From contig NZ_QJUA01000006.1 in assembly GCF_003254575.1 (NCBI RefSeq), positions 124,001-188,000 on the forward strand: a stretch of DNA of 64,000 nt. The letters are read 5' to 3'. The notes beneath the pieces are model-generated. The model was not told the origin of the DNA and made no database searches. It saw only the letters and a list, made by a program, of their open reading frames with translations. Source of the DNA: Mycobacterium kyogaense (GTDB lineage Bacteria; Actinomycetota; Actinomycetes; Mycobacteriales; Mycobacteriaceae). This document shows, in pieces, positions 33,135-41,923 of this stretch (position 1 is the first letter of the stretch; every line of letters begins with the position of its first letter). A program made the position numbers and the translations under genes.

Positions 33135-34317
33135 GCGGGATCTCCTTCCACGCCATTCCCGCATCCGCCCGCAGATCACCGGGCAGGCCGAGCACCCGCT
33201 CGCCGAGGATGTTGCGCATCACTTCTGATGTGCCGCCTTCGATCGTGTTCGCCCGGCTGCGCAGGAAGCGCTGCTGAATGGGGCCGCGGTGATCGTCGGG
33301 ATCGCCGTCCCCCGCGCCGTACCCGCCGTAGAGCAGGCCTTCGGGGCCGAGGAAGTCCATACAGAACTCGTAGATGTGCTGATTGAGCTCCGCGCCGACG
33401 AGCTTGCCGATCGACCCCTCCGGGCCCGGACCGCCCACCGTGGCCGAGGCGCGCGACCGCTCCGAGGTCAGCCGTTGCGCCTCGGCCCGCAGCCACAGAC
33501 TGGTGAGGCGGTCGCGGAGCACGGCAGTCTGCCGTTCGGGCCGCGACGACCACAGGTTCACCGCGTCAGCGATCGTCCCGGCGCCGCGCCGACTCCCGCT
33601 GGCGCCCAGTGCGCTGCGCTCGTTCATCAGCGTCGTCATCGCCACGCGCCAGCCGTCACCGACTCCGCCGAGCCGGTGGGTGTCGGGAATCCGAGCGTCG
33701 TTGAAGTAGACCTCGTTGAACTCGGCGTGGCCGGTCATCTGTCGCAGCGGGCGGGTCTCGACGCCCGGACCGTGCATGTCGACGACGAAGTAGGTCAGGC
33801 CCTTGTGCTTGGGCGCATCCGGGTCGGAGCGGGCGAGCAACAGCCCCCACCGGGCCCGGTGCGCCAGGCTGGTCCACACCTTCTGACCGTTGATCACCCA
33901 GGTGTCGCCGTCGCGCACCGCGGATGTCGCGAGCCCGGCGACATCGGAGCCTGCGCCCGGCTCGGAGAACAACTGGCACCAAATGTGCTCGGTGGTGGCC
34001 AGCGGCCGGAGCAATTCACGGCGCACGTCGTCGGTCTGGGCGTGCTCACGGATGGTCGGCGCGGCCATGCCGTAGCCCATCGGATTGAGGCCGAGGGGGA
34101 CAGGTCCGCCGGCGCCCTGCAGGATGCGATCGGCGACCGCCTGCATGCCACGGGACACGCCGAGCCCGCCGAATCCTTCGGGGAAATGGACCCACGACAG
34201 CCCCGCGTCGAAGCAGGCTCCGAGGAATTCCGGAATGGGCACCGCTCGTGGATCGTGCTCGCGCATCACCCGGTGCGCGGCCTCGGCTACCCGGTCAGCA
34301 TCGACGGCAGTGCCCAT
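33127..34317 (-). CDS. Acyl-CoA dehydrogenase, first subunit of a tandem pair
   Basis: A 396-residue acyl-CoA dehydrogenase. HIWCQLFSEPGAGSDVAGLA and WVINGQKVWTSLAHRARWGL are FAD and substrate motifs of the middle domain, and ANTIEGGTSEVMRNILGERV closes the C-terminal domain. The Glu that is catalytic in medium-chain enzymes (YEGTS) is replaced by Gly at that position (IEGGTS); enzymes of the FadE26/27 and FadE28/29 type use a Glu elsewhere. The ATG at 34317 opens MGTAVDADRVAEA. It overlaps the next dehydrogenase gene by 8 bases, so the two subunits are made together in equal amounts, consistent with an alpha2beta2 enzyme. Confidence 0.92.
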   Translation of the reverse strand: MGTAVDADRVAEAAHRVMREHDPRAVPIPEFLGACFDAGLSWVHFPEGFGGLGVSRGMQAVADRILQGAGGPVPLGLNPMGYGMAAPTIREHAQTDDVRRELLRPLATTEHIWCQLFSEPGAGSDVAGLATSAVRDGDTWVINGQKVWTSLAHRARWGLLLARSDPDAPKHKGLTYFVVDMHGPGVETRPLRQMTGHAEFNEVYFNDARIPDTHRLGGVGDGWRVAMTTLMNERSALGASGSRRGAGTIADAVNLWSSRPERQTAVLRDRLTSLWLRAEAQRLTSERSRASATVGGPGPEGSIGKLVGAELNQHIYEFCMDFLGPEGLLYGGYGAGDGDPDDHRGPIQQRFLRSRANTIEGGTSEVMRNILGERVLGLPGDLRADAGMAWKEIPRG

Positions 34318-34443
34318 ACGAGCACCTTAACCGGCGACTGCTGTCCGTCTAGCCAGCGGTGAGCGCGGGGCGGTCCAGGTCGGACCGGTGATGACGCTGC
34401 AGGAGGTAACGGAGCCACCGAACATCGATTAACACAGTGATCC

Positions 34444-34851
34444 TTACGCAGTCTTGGTGAGCAGGGGAAGGAGCTGACGCCGAGCGACCATTGCATCGGC
34501 GAAGCGGTTGAGGGCCTCGGGCACAGAGCCGGCCGCGTCGAAGTCGATGCCGTGGGCCCGCAGGGTCTGCTCGACCGGGCGGCTGGCCACCATCGACCAT
34601 TCCACGCCGGCCGCGCTGCATGCGTCGTCCACGACGAACAGGAGTGAAAGCGCCTCAGCGTCAAAGGATGTGACGCCGCTGAGGTCGAGCACGAACGGCT
34701 TCTCCGCGAGGACGAAGCGGCGCGTGTACTCGGTGGCTCGGGCGATATCAGCGTCGCCGAGCGCACCCGTGACCGTGACCACGGTGGCCAACTGGCGGCA
34801 GTGCGCACGAATCTCGGCGCCACCGCAATCGAACGTCGGATTGCCGTACAT
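34444..34851 (-). CDS. STAS domain protein (anti-sigma factor antagonist-like)
   Basis: A 135-residue STAS-fold protein: TVVTVTGALGDADIARATEY, RFVLAEKPFVLDLSGVTSFD and AEALSLLFVVDDACSAAG follow the beta-alpha order of SpoIIAA-like proteins; the Ser/Thr that would be phosphorylated is in the LSGVTSFDAEAL loop. In mycobacteria such proteins counter anti-sigma factors or take part in stress signalling. It stands alone; no sigma or anti-sigma gene is adjacent. The gaps on both sides (126 and 150 bases) hold only promoter-sized sequence in which I recognise no reliable motif. Confidence 0.85.
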   Translation of the reverse strand: MYGNPTFDCGGAEIRAHCRQLATVVTVTGALGDADIARATEYTRRFVLAEKPFVLDLSGVTSFDAEALSLLFVVDDACSAAGVEWSMVASRPVEQTLRAHGIDFDAAGSVPEALNRFADAMVARRQLLPLLTKTA

Positions 34852-35001
34852 TGCCGCCTCCCTCGATCATGTGCTGGATGTCGGGTTCGTTCGAACCGGA
34901 CATGTCTCAAGGTAGGGGCCCAATTTAAGGCCGTGGGGAGTAACGACTAATACTTCGCTAAGAACTGCTTTCAGACCCGCTAGCAAACTCGCCGGTAACT
35001 T

Positions 35002-36240
35002 CTAGCCGCGGCGCTGCTGTTGCGAACCGGTGTAACCGGCCCAGGGGTTGTAGTCGGCCAGCAGCTCCTGCTGATCCGGTCTGGCCGATTCGGGCACGTG
35101 CTCGAGGTTGATGCGAATGCGGTACCAGATCGAACTCGGCCCCCGCATTCCGTCCACCAGAATGTCTGTGGGAGTGAGCTTTTCAGCCGCCGCAGGATGC
35201 ATGTCCTGCCACCGCGCCAGTGCGGCCATCGCCTCGTCCTTGGTCTTGGTCCTGGCGATCTCGATCAGAGGTTTCGTCGAGTGGCGCCGGCCGTCGGTGA
35301 CGCGGTGTGTGCCGCGCGGAGCCTTCTCCGCGGGGCCGAGCCGCTCGGCCAACTCCAGCAGAGACTCGAGTCCGCCCGGGGTGTCGTTCATTCCCTCCCA
35401 TGGATCCCCCTGCTCGGCGAACCGGGTCGGCACGGTCGCGACCGTGAACCTCTCGGGGCGGCAGTCGGCGACCTCGTCCCAGAACAACGGCGTCGAGACC
35501 CGGGCGTCCGGCGTGGCACGCACGGAGTAGGCCGAGGCCACCGTGCGGTCCTTGGCGTTCTGGTTGAAGTCGACGAAGACGCCGTGGCGTTCTTCTTTCC
35601 ACCACCGCGCGGTCGCGGATTCGGGGGCGCGCTGTTCCACCTCGCGGGCCACGGCCTCGGCGGCCAGCCGCACCTGCTTGAAGGGCCAGCGACGGTGGAT
35701 GCGCGCGTAGATGTGGAAACCGCGGGAGCCGGAGGTCTTCGGCCACGCCACCAGACCGTGGTCCTCGAGGACCTGCCGGGCCACGAACGCGACGTCGAGG
35801 ATCTGCCGCCAGCCGACACCCGGCATCGGGTCGAGGTCGACCCTCAGTTCGTCGGGGTGGTCCAGATCGTCCGCCCGCACCGGGTGGGGATTGAGGTCGA
35901 CGCACCCGAGATTCACCGCCCAGATCAGGCCGGCCGGACTGTTGAGCACCGCTTCGGCGGCCGACGTCCCCGATGCGTACTTCAGCTCGGCGACGTCGAC
36001 GAAGTCGGGACGCTTCTGCGGAGCTCGCTTCTGGAACACCGCCTCCTCGGTGATGCCCTTGACGAATCGCTTGAGGATCATCGGGCGGTCGGCGACCCCG
36101 CGCAGCGCGCCGTCGGCCACGGCCGCGTAGTACTCCATCAACGCGCCCTTGGTCACCCCCGCATCCGGGAAGACGATCTTGTCCGGATGGGTGATCGGCA
36201 CCTGCTGCCCGCCGATCTCGAAAGACTCCCGAGCAGCCAT
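35002..36240 (-). CDS. LigD-type DNA polymerase/primase domain protein, stand-alone
   Basis: A 412-residue protein with the LigD polymerase (archaeo-eukaryotic primase) fold. THPDKIVFPDAGVTKGALME starts the domain, the catalytic metal-binding pair is in DELRVDLDPMPG, with a preceding DLNPHPVRADDLDHP, and TSGSRGFHIYARI is the conserved nucleotide-binding His block. The C-terminal 120 residues resemble the family's extra domain (DILVDGMRGPSSIWYRIRIN). No ligase or nuclease domain is present, so this is a PolD/Prim-PolC-like stand-alone enzyme for repair synthesis. It resembles M. tuberculosis Rv0269c by content and by the neighbouring fadD2-like gene. The ATG at 36240 is used. It is divergent from fadD2 across 55 bases. 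Confidence 0.87.
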   Translation of the reverse strand: MAARESFEIGGQQVPITHPDKIVFPDAGVTKGALMEYYAAVADGALRGVADRPMILKRFVKGITEEAVFQKRAPQKRPDFVDVAELKYASGTSAAEAVLNSPAGLIWAVNLGCVDLNPHPVRADDLDHPDELRVDLDPMPGVGWRQILDVAFVARQVLEDHGLVAWPKTSGSRGFHIYARIHRRWPFKQVRLAAEAVAREVEQRAPESATARWWKEERHGVFVDFNQNAKDRTVASAYSVRATPDARVSTPLFWDEVADCRPERFTVATVPTRFAEQGDPWEGMNDTPGGLESLLELAERLGPAEKAPRGTHRVTDGRRHSTKPLIEIARTKTKDEAMAALARWQDMHPAAAEKLTPTDILVDGMRGPSSIWYRIRINLEHVPESARPDQQELLADYNPWAGYTGSQQQRRG

Positions 36241-36295
36241 TCCTTCATCGTAGGTTCCAGACCGTTCTGCGATCGGCGTCACATAAAGTTGACCC

Positions 36296-37987
36296 ATGTC
36301 CACGCTCACCGACCTGGCCGCCCAGGCGCTCGGCAAAATCACCCAGTCCGCGGAGATCTACTGGGATCGCGGCACCGCGGAGCTGCACTACGCCCGCAAG
36401 ATGTTCGAAGCGGGTGCGCTGAAACTCGAACCGCCGCAGGACATCGCCGCGTTCCTGGGCGACATCCGCCGGTGGGGTGAGATCGGCATGATCCCGGCGC
36501 TCAACGCCCGGCGCACCCCGCACGCCGTCGCGGTGATCGACGACTTCGGTGAGATGACGTTCAAAGAGCTCGACGATGCCGCCAACGCGGTGGCCAACGG
36601 ATTGCTCGCCAAGGGTGTCAAAGGGGGCGACGGCGTCGCGATCCTGGCCCGCAACCACCGCTGGTTCCTGGTGTCGTGGTTCGGGGTGGCGAAGACGGGT
36701 GCGCGCATCATCCTGCTCAACAGCGAGTTCTCCGGGCCGCAGATCAAGGAGGTGTCCGAGCGTGAGGGCGCCAAGCTGGTCATCTACGACGACGAGTACA
36801 CCGCCGCGGTCTCACAGGCCGAACCCGCGCTGGGCAAGCTGCGCGCGCTCGGTGTGAATCCGGACAAGGACGAGCCGTCGGGCAGCACCGACGAGACCCT
36901 CGAGGAATTGATCGCCCGCACCGGGTCGACACCGCCGCCGAAGGTCACCAAGCACTCGTCGATCATCATCTTGACCAGTGGCACCACCGGAACGCCCAAG
37001 GGCGCCAACCGCAGTGCCCCGCCGTCGCTGGCGCCCATCGGCGGTGTGCTGTCCTCGGTGCCGTTCAAGGGCGGCGAGGTCACCTCGCTGCCCGCGCCGA
37101 TGTTCCACGCGCTGGGCTTCCTGCACGCCACCGTGGCGATGATGCTCGGCACCACATTGGTGCTGCGCAGGCGTTTCAAGCCGGCCACCGTGCTCGCCGA
37201 CATCGAGAAGCACAAGGCCACCGCCGTCGTGGTGGTCCCCGTCATGCTGTCCCGCATGCTCGACGAGCTCGACAAAACCTCCCCCAAACCCGACCTGTCC
37301 TCGCTGCGCATCGTGTTCGTCTCCGGCTCCCAGCTCGGCGCCGAACTGGCCACCCGGGCGCTCAAGGCATTGGGTCCGGTGATCTACAACCTCTACGGCT
37401 CGACCGAGGTGTCCTTCGCGACAATTGCTGGGCCGCAGCATCTTTCGAAGAACCCGTCGACGGTCGGTCCCGTCGTCAAGGGGATGAAGGTCAAGATCTT
37501 CGACGACAACGGCAACGAGCTGCCCCAAGGTGAGGTCGGCCGCATCTTCGTCGGCAGTTTCTTCCCGTTCGAGGGCTACACCGGTGGTGGCGGCAAGCAG
37601 ATCATCGACGGGCTGCTGTCCTCCGGCGACGTCGGCTACTTCGACGAGGACGGCCTGCTCTACGTCAGCGGCCGCGACGACGAGATGATCGTCTCGGGTG
37701 GAGAGAACGTCTTCCCCGCCGAGGTCGAGGATCTCGTCAGCGGCCACCCCGAGGTCATCGAAGCCACCGCGCTGGGCGTCGAGGACAAGGAGTGGGGCCA
37801 CCGGCTGCGCTGCTTCGTGGTCAAGGCCGAAGGTGCTGCGATCGACGAGGATGCGATCAAGGCGTACGTCAAGGAGAACCTGGCCCGCTACAAGGTGCCA
37901 CGCGAGGTGGTCTTCCTCGACGAACTCCCGCGCAACCCCACCGGCAAGATCCTCAAGCGTGAGCTGCGGGAGATGGACGTCGAGTGA
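36296..37987 (+). CDS. fadD2: Fatty-acyl-CoA/AMP ligase, FadD2-like
   Basis: A 563-residue acyl-CoA synthetase. The AMP-binding motif is SIIILTSGTTGTPKGANR, YNLYGSTEVSFATIAGPQ is the second motif, GDVGYFDEDGLLYVSGRDDE supplies the ribose-binding Asp and hinge, and NPTGKILKRELREMD holds the catalytic Lys. The N-terminal RGTAELHYARKMFEAGALKL is shared with the FadD2/FadD12 group. Adjacent genes (LigD-type polymerase upstream, fadE6-like dehydrogenase downstream) mirror the M. tuberculosis Rv0269c-fadD2-fadE6 order. It activates an organic or fatty acid to its CoA thioester. A 43-base gap separates it from the SDR gene in the same direction. Confidence 0.9.
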   Translation: MSTLTDLAAQALGKITQSAEIYWDRGTAELHYARKMFEAGALKLEPPQDIAAFLGDIRRWGEIGMIPALNARRTPHAVAVIDDFGEMTFKELDDAANAVANGLLAKGVKGGDGVAILARNHRWFLVSWFGVAKTGARIILLNSEFSGPQIKEVSEREGAKLVIYDDEYTAAVSQAEPALGKLRALGVNPDKDEPSGSTDETLEELIARTGSTPPPKVTKHSSIIILTSGTTGTPKGANRSAPPSLAPIGGVLSSVPFKGGEVTSLPAPMFHALGFLHATVAMMLGTTLVLRRRFKPATVLADIEKHKATAVVVVPVMLSRMLDELDKTSPKPDLSSLRIVFVSGSQLGAELATRALKALGPVIYNLYGSTEVSFATIAGPQHLSKNPSTVGPVVKGMKVKIFDDNGNELPQGEVGRIFVGSFFPFEGYTGGGGKQIIDGLLSSGDVGYFDEDGLLYVSGRDDEMIVSGGENVFPAEVEDLVSGHPEVIEATALGVEDKEWGHRLRCFVVKAEGAAIDEDAIKAYVKENLARYKVPREVVFLDELPRNPTGKILKRELREMDVE

Positions 37988-38030
37988 GCACGGTGGAATA
38001 GTCGCGCCGCGCCGGTGGTAGTACCCCTGC

Positions 38031-38810
38031 GTGAACATCGATCTCCACGGAAAGTCCGCACTCGTCACCGGTTCGACCCAGGGCATCGGGTTGGCCATCG
38101 CGCAGGGCCTCGCCTCGGCGGGGGCGCGAGTGATCGTCAACGGCAGGAGCCAGGACCGCGTCGACGCGGCCGTCGCCGGCATCGACGGTGATGTCATCGG
38201 TATCGCTGCCGATGTGTCAAACGCCGCGGGTGCTCAGGCGCTGCTCGACGAGGTGCCCGATGTCGACATCCTGGTCAACAACCTCGGGATCTTCGGAGCC
38301 GTGCCCGCCCGCGAGATCACCGACGAGCAGTGGCGTACCTATTTCGAGGTCAACGTCCTGGCCGCGGCCCGACTGATTCGGCTCTATCTACCCGGGATGG
38401 TGGACCGCGGCTGGGGGCGCGCGCTGCAGATCGCCAGCGACTCCGCCATCGTGACGCCCGCGGAGATGATCCACTACGGCGTCTCGAAGACCGCGCTGCT
38501 GGCGTTGTCTCGCGGGTTCGCCAAGGACGCGGCGGGCAGCGGGGTGACGGTCAACTCGGTGATCGCCGGCCCCACGCACACCGCAGGCGTCGAGGACTTC
38601 GTCTACCAACTCGTCGACAAGTCGCTGCCGTGGGATGAGGCGCAGCGAGAGTTCATGCGACTGCACCGCCCGCAATCGCTGATCCAGCGGCTGATCGAAC
38701 CCGAGGAGATCGCCAACATGGTGGTCTACCTCGCCTCGCCGCTCGCGTCGGCGACGACGGGCGGAGCGCTGCGGGTCGACGGCGGGTACGTCGACGCGAT
38801 CCTGCCCTGA
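38031..38810 (+). CDS. SDR family oxidoreductase
   Basis: A 259-residue classical short-chain dehydrogenase. GKSALVTGSTQGIGLAIAQG supplies TGxxxGIG, VDILVNNLGIFGAVPAREIT the NNxG, ALQIASDSAIV the Ser, and HYGVSKTALLALSRGF the Tyr-x3-Lys. It keeps the sequence TTGGALRVDGGYVDAIL usual at the C-terminus. The coenzyme is probably NAD(P); the substrate is unknown but its place after FadD2 suggests lipid or 3-hydroxyacyl metabolism. The start is a GTG at 38031. Confidence 0.9.
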   Translation: MNIDLHGKSALVTGSTQGIGLAIAQGLASAGARVIVNGRSQDRVDAAVAGIDGDVIGIAADVSNAAGAQALLDEVPDVDILVNNLGIFGAVPAREITDEQWRTYFEVNVLAAARLIRLYLPGMVDRGWGRALQIASDSAIVTPAEMIHYGVSKTALLALSRGFAKDAAGSGVTVNSVIAGPTHTAGVEDFVYQLVDKSLPWDEAQREFMRLHRPQSLIQRLIEPEEIANMVVYLASPLASATTGGALRVDGGYVDAILP

Positions 38811-38815
38811 GTCGG

Positions 38816-39145
38816 CTATTCCACTGCGCCGGCCATGATCGCCGACCCGGGCACGGCGAGCGTGAACAGCATCACCAGCATCAAGAACCAGCCGGCACCC
38901 TGCCAGGCCGCCCATCCGCGTTCTGCCTTCCACTCGCGATAGGTGCGCACGAAGGCGCCCACTCCGCCCAGGAACAGGAACAGCGGCACCAGTGACGCGG
39001 CATAGACGGAGTCGCGTGCGCCGAAGGCGTAGAACGCGAAGGCCAAGGCGGCCACGGCGACGACGACGGCGGCATAGGTGACCGCCGCGCGCGCCGTGCC
39101 CGGCTTGTCGAACCGCTTCTCTGCGAAGTCACGGTCGTTGGACAT
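38816..39145 (-). CDS. Small three-helix membrane protein, hypothetical
   Basis: A 109-residue protein with three hydrophobic stretches (AAVTYAAVVVAVAALAFAFY; SLVPLFLFLGGVGAFVRTY; GWFLMLVMLFTLAVPGSAIM) and a charged N-terminus. The ATG at 39145 is chosen; the upstream frame runs into a terminator repeat at 39164-39255. I know no family. It is convergent to the SDR gene with 5 bases between the stops. Confidence 0.6.
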   Translation of the reverse strand: MSNDRDFAEKRFDKPGTARAAVTYAAVVVAVAALAFAFYAFGARDSVYAASLVPLFLFLGGVGAFVRTYREWKAERGWAAWQGAGWFLMLVMLFTLAVPGSAIMAGAVE

Positions 39146-39163
39146 GTCAGGCGGGTTCCCGCA

Positions 39164-39241
39164 GGGGCCCGCCAAAAACGTCAGCGGCCCCCGATCTGTA
39201 TCGGGGCCCGCCAAAAACGTCAGCGGCCCCCGATCTGTATC
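39164..39241. repeat. Tandem 39-bp duplication of a terminator unit
   Basis: Two identical 39-base units (39164-39202 and 39203-39241) occur in the 121-base gap between the minus-strand 80-residue gene and the 109-residue gene. Each contains a GGGCCCGCCAAAAACGTC segment and the left arm of the terminator stem. The complete hairpin is only at the right-hand unit, so this is a partial terminator duplication. Confidence 0.95.
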
Positions 39242-39255
39242 GGGGGCCGCTGACG
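39218..39255 (-). terminator. Intrinsic terminator downstream of the 80-residue gene
   Basis: A perfect 17-base stem (CGTCAGCGGCCCCCGAT and its complement) with a 4-base loop lies 12 bases downstream of the stop of the minus-strand helical protein gene. Read in that direction the stem is followed by five T residues, so it is a canonical intrinsic terminator. Confidence 0.9.
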
Positions 39256-39266
39256 TCACGTGAGGA

Positions 39267-39509
39267 TCAGGACTTGCTGGCGGCCTTCTGGCGGGCCTCC
39301 TGGGTCTTCGCCTCGGCACGAGCCGCCTCGGCTTCGGCTTCCTTCTGCGCCACGTCCTTCAGGGCGCGGGCCTTCTGCTGCTGAGCCTCGCCCTGCTCCT
39401 GCAGCCGGTCGTTGTCGAGCAGGATGCCGATCACCTGCTTGGACAGGCCGATGCTGCCGTCGACGAGCGCGCGAAGTGCTGCGATGGGACCGCTGGTGCT
39501 GTCTGCCAT
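39267..39509 (-). CDS. Small helical Ala/Glu/Lys-rich protein, hypothetical
   Basis: An 80-residue protein: a hydrophobic-amphipathic first half (IAALRALVDGSIGLSKQVIG) and a highly charged helical second half (KDVAQKEAEAEAARAEAKTQ), which should be a coiled-coil or amphipathic helix. The ATG at 39509 follows a GAAAGGAACG ribosome site. The gene is flanked by its own terminator, so it is expressed independently and probably well. I recognise no family; a stress or envelope-associated role is a guess. Confidence 0.65.
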   Translation of the reverse strand: MADSTSGPIAALRALVDGSIGLSKQVIGILLDNDRLQEQGEAQQQKARALKDVAQKEAEAEAARAEAKTQEARQKAASKS

Positions 39510-39588
39510 GGTCGTTCCTTTCGTTCCGCCGCGCCGTCGAGGTCACGAGCGGGCCCGATCTGCGGTGCGGCGAGGGTGTGGGGCGGGC

Positions 39589-39638
39589 CTGCTAGCAGGG
39601 TGCCCACTGCCGCTTGCAAAAGCACGCAGTGTTAGCAG
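39589..39638. terminator. Nested hairpin downstream of fadE6-like gene
   Basis: CTGCTA/TAGCAG (39589-39594 with 39633-39638) encloses CACTGC/GCAGTG (39605-39610 with 39626-39631), with a small GCTT/AAGC pair at the tip. It is 40 bases past the fadE6-like stop and 80 bases upstream of the 80-residue gene start. It lacks a T tract, so it may be a weak terminator or a regulatory structure. Confidence 0.35.
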
Positions 39639-39677
39639 CGTCTCACTTCGAGAGCCACCGGACCGCGGTCCGGGCAG

Positions 39678-41876
39678 TTACGGATCGCGCGGCAGTCCGA
39701 GCAGACGCTCGGCGATGATGTTGAGCTGCACCTCCGAGGTGCCGCCGTAGATCGTCGTCGCGCGGCCGGCCAGCAGATATTCGGCCCACTTGCCCGAGAG
39801 CTGACCCTGGTCGCCGATGGCGGCGTCGGTGCCGAACGAGCTCACCCCGAACTCCGCGTACCCCTGGCCGGTCTTCATCGACAGCAGCTTGGAGATCGCG
39901 GCGGCGGGCATCGGATCGCCGCCGGCCAGTGTCAGCAGCGTGGACCGCATGTTGAGCAGCTTGGCGGCGTGGCCCTCGGCGATCAACCGGCCCGCTTCGT
40001 TCTGTTCGATCTGGTCGAAGTGGCCGTCGCGGACGAACTCGACGAACTGGTCGAGGCTGGCCAGGAACGGCGGCTCGCTGCTGCCGATCGAGACGCGCTC
40101 GTTGGTCAGCGTGTTGCGGCTGACCTCCCAGCCGCGGTCGACCTCGCCGAGCACCATGTCGTCGGGGACGAACACGTCGTCGATGAAGACGGTGTTGAAC
40201 ATCGCGTTTCCGGTCAGCTCACGCAGCGGCTTGACCTCCACGCCCTCGGACTTCATGTCGAGGAGGAAGTACGTGATGCCCTGATGCTTGGGAGCGCTCG
40301 GGTCCGTTCTCGCCAGCAGCGCGCCCCACGCCGAGAACTGTGCGCCGGTGGTCCAGATCTTCTGTCCGGTGATCCGCCAGCCGCCGTCGACCTTGGTGGC
40401 CTTGGTGGTCAGGCTGGCCAGATCCGATCCCGCACCGGGCTCGGAAAACAGCTGGCACCAGATCATTTCGCCACGGAACGTGGGCGGGAGGAACTGCTGC
40501 TGCTGAGCGTCTGTGCCGTAGGCGACGATCGACGGGATGATCCAGGCGGCGATGCCCATCTGTGGGCGCTTGACCCGGCCGGTGGAGAACTCCTGGGCGA
40601 TGATGATCTGCTCGATCGGGTTGGATGCGCGGCCCCACGGCGTCGGCAGGTGCGGCTGCACCCAGCCGCCCTCGGCGATCGCGGTGTTGCGCTCCGCTCC
40701 GCTCGGAATCGCTTTCAGCGCAGCGACTTCGGCGCGAATCTCTTCGCGCAGCTTCTGTGTGTCGGGGTCCAGGTCGATGTCGATCGAGCGCATCCCCGTC
40801 GTGGTCGCGGTGTCGACGACCTGCTGGGGGTAGTCGGCGTGCCGGCCGAACGAGGCCGCCAGCACGATGGCTCGCCGGTAGTAGACGTTGGTGTCGTGCT
40901 CCCAGGTGAAGCCGATGCCACCGTGCACCTGGATGCAGTCCTGCGCGCAGTGCTGTGCGGCCACGGGCGCCAGCGTGGCCGCGACGGCCGCCGCGAATTC
41001 GTACGAGCTCGCCTTCTCTGAATTGCCTTGCAGCTCTTCGTCGATCGCGCGGGCAGCGTCCCACACCGCACTGGTGGCTCGCTCGGTCTCGACGATCATC
41101 CCGGCACACTTGTGCTTGATGGCCTGGAACTGGCCGATCGGCCGGCCGAACTGCTCCCGGATCTTGGCGTAGGCCGACGCGGTGTCGGTGGCCCAGCGCG
41201 CAACGCCGATGCACTCGGCGGACAGCACCGTGGTGATGATCGCGCGGGCCAGGTCGCGACTCACACCGCTCAGTACCCGATCGTCGCCGACCTCGACGGC
41301 ATTGGCGCGCACGTGGGCGATGGGACGCAGCGGGTCGACGCTGGGCACCGCCTCGATCTCGAGGGCGTCGGCGTCGAGGACGACCCATTCCTCCCCGGAT
41401 TCGATCGCCACCGGCAGCACGAGGACGGACGCCTGCCCGGCGGCCGGTACCGCCCGTACCTCGCCGCGGACCACGAGCCCGCTGCCCTGCCGGGTGGCCG
41501 TCAAGCCGGAATCGATGGCGTAGGCGGCGATCACCTCGCCGGCTGCCAGGCCGCCGAGCACCTCGGCCTTGGGGTCGTGGGCGGCGATGAGCGCGCTCGC
41601 GATGGCCGACGGCACGAACGGGCCGGGGACCGCGCCGTAGCCGAACTCGGCCGCGACGATCGCCAGTTCGAGGATGCCGAAGCCCTGGCCGCCGACGTCC
41701 TCGGAGAGATGGACGCCTTGCAGCCCCTGCTCGGCGGCGGCACGCCAGAAGGACGGTGGGTTGGGGATCGGAGTTTCCAGCGCTTCGTGCAGTGCCTCCG
41801 ACGGCGCGACGCGCGCGACGAAGGACCGCACCGAATCGGCCAGGTCGTTGTGCTCTTCGAGGATGGCGATGGGCAT
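39678..41876 (-). CDS. fadE6: Fused two-domain acyl-CoA dehydrogenase, FadE6-like
   Basis: A 732-residue protein made of two acyl-CoA dehydrogenase units. Residues 1-360 are the partner-type unit (EQFGRPIGQFQAIKHKCAGM, CIQVHGGIGFTWEHDTNVYY); residues 370-732 are the FAD-binding type (WCQLFSEPGAGSDLASLT at 474-491, WRITGQKIWTTGAQFSAWGA, TIYGGTSEVQLNIIAERLLG). This is the FadE6-type fusion and the size agrees with M. tuberculosis FadE6 (731). The catalytic-Glu position of medium-chain enzymes is Gly here too. It carries out the first beta-oxidation step on an unknown acyl-CoA. It lies 47 bases after the 2-hydroxyacid dehydrogenase gene in the same direction. Confidence 0.92.
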   Translation of the reverse strand: MPIAILEEHNDLADSVRSFVARVAPSEALHEALETPIPNPPSFWRAAAEQGLQGVHLSEDVGGQGFGILELAIVAAEFGYGAVPGPFVPSAIASALIAAHDPKAEVLGGLAAGEVIAAYAIDSGLTATRQGSGLVVRGEVRAVPAAGQASVLVLPVAIESGEEWVVLDADALEIEAVPSVDPLRPIAHVRANAVEVGDDRVLSGVSRDLARAIITTVLSAECIGVARWATDTASAYAKIREQFGRPIGQFQAIKHKCAGMIVETERATSAVWDAARAIDEELQGNSEKASSYEFAAAVAATLAPVAAQHCAQDCIQVHGGIGFTWEHDTNVYYRRAIVLAASFGRHADYPQQVVDTATTTGMRSIDIDLDPDTQKLREEIRAEVAALKAIPSGAERNTAIAEGGWVQPHLPTPWGRASNPIEQIIIAQEFSTGRVKRPQMGIAAWIIPSIVAYGTDAQQQQFLPPTFRGEMIWCQLFSEPGAGSDLASLTTKATKVDGGWRITGQKIWTTGAQFSAWGALLARTDPSAPKHQGITYFLLDMKSEGVEVKPLRELTGNAMFNTVFIDDVFVPDDMVLGEVDRGWEVSRNTLTNERVSIGSSEPPFLASLDQFVEFVRDGHFDQIEQNEAGRLIAEGHAAKLLNMRSTLLTLAGGDPMPAAAISKLLSMKTGQGYAEFGVSSFGTDAAIGDQGQLSGKWAEYLLAGRATTIYGGTSEVQLNIIAERLLGLPRDP

Positions 41877-41923
41877 GGGGGGAACCCTCCGTTGGGCTGG
41901 CTAACCGGTTGGTTGGGTCGAGG

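Noticed and set aside
31557..33386. 609-residue plus-strand open frame opposite acyl-CoA dehydrogenase
   Set aside because: Low-complexity Arg/Gly translation spanning several real minus-strand genes.
36812..38197. 461-residue minus-strand open frame opposite fadD2 and SDR genes
   Set aside because: Antisense of enzymes with intact catalytic motifs.
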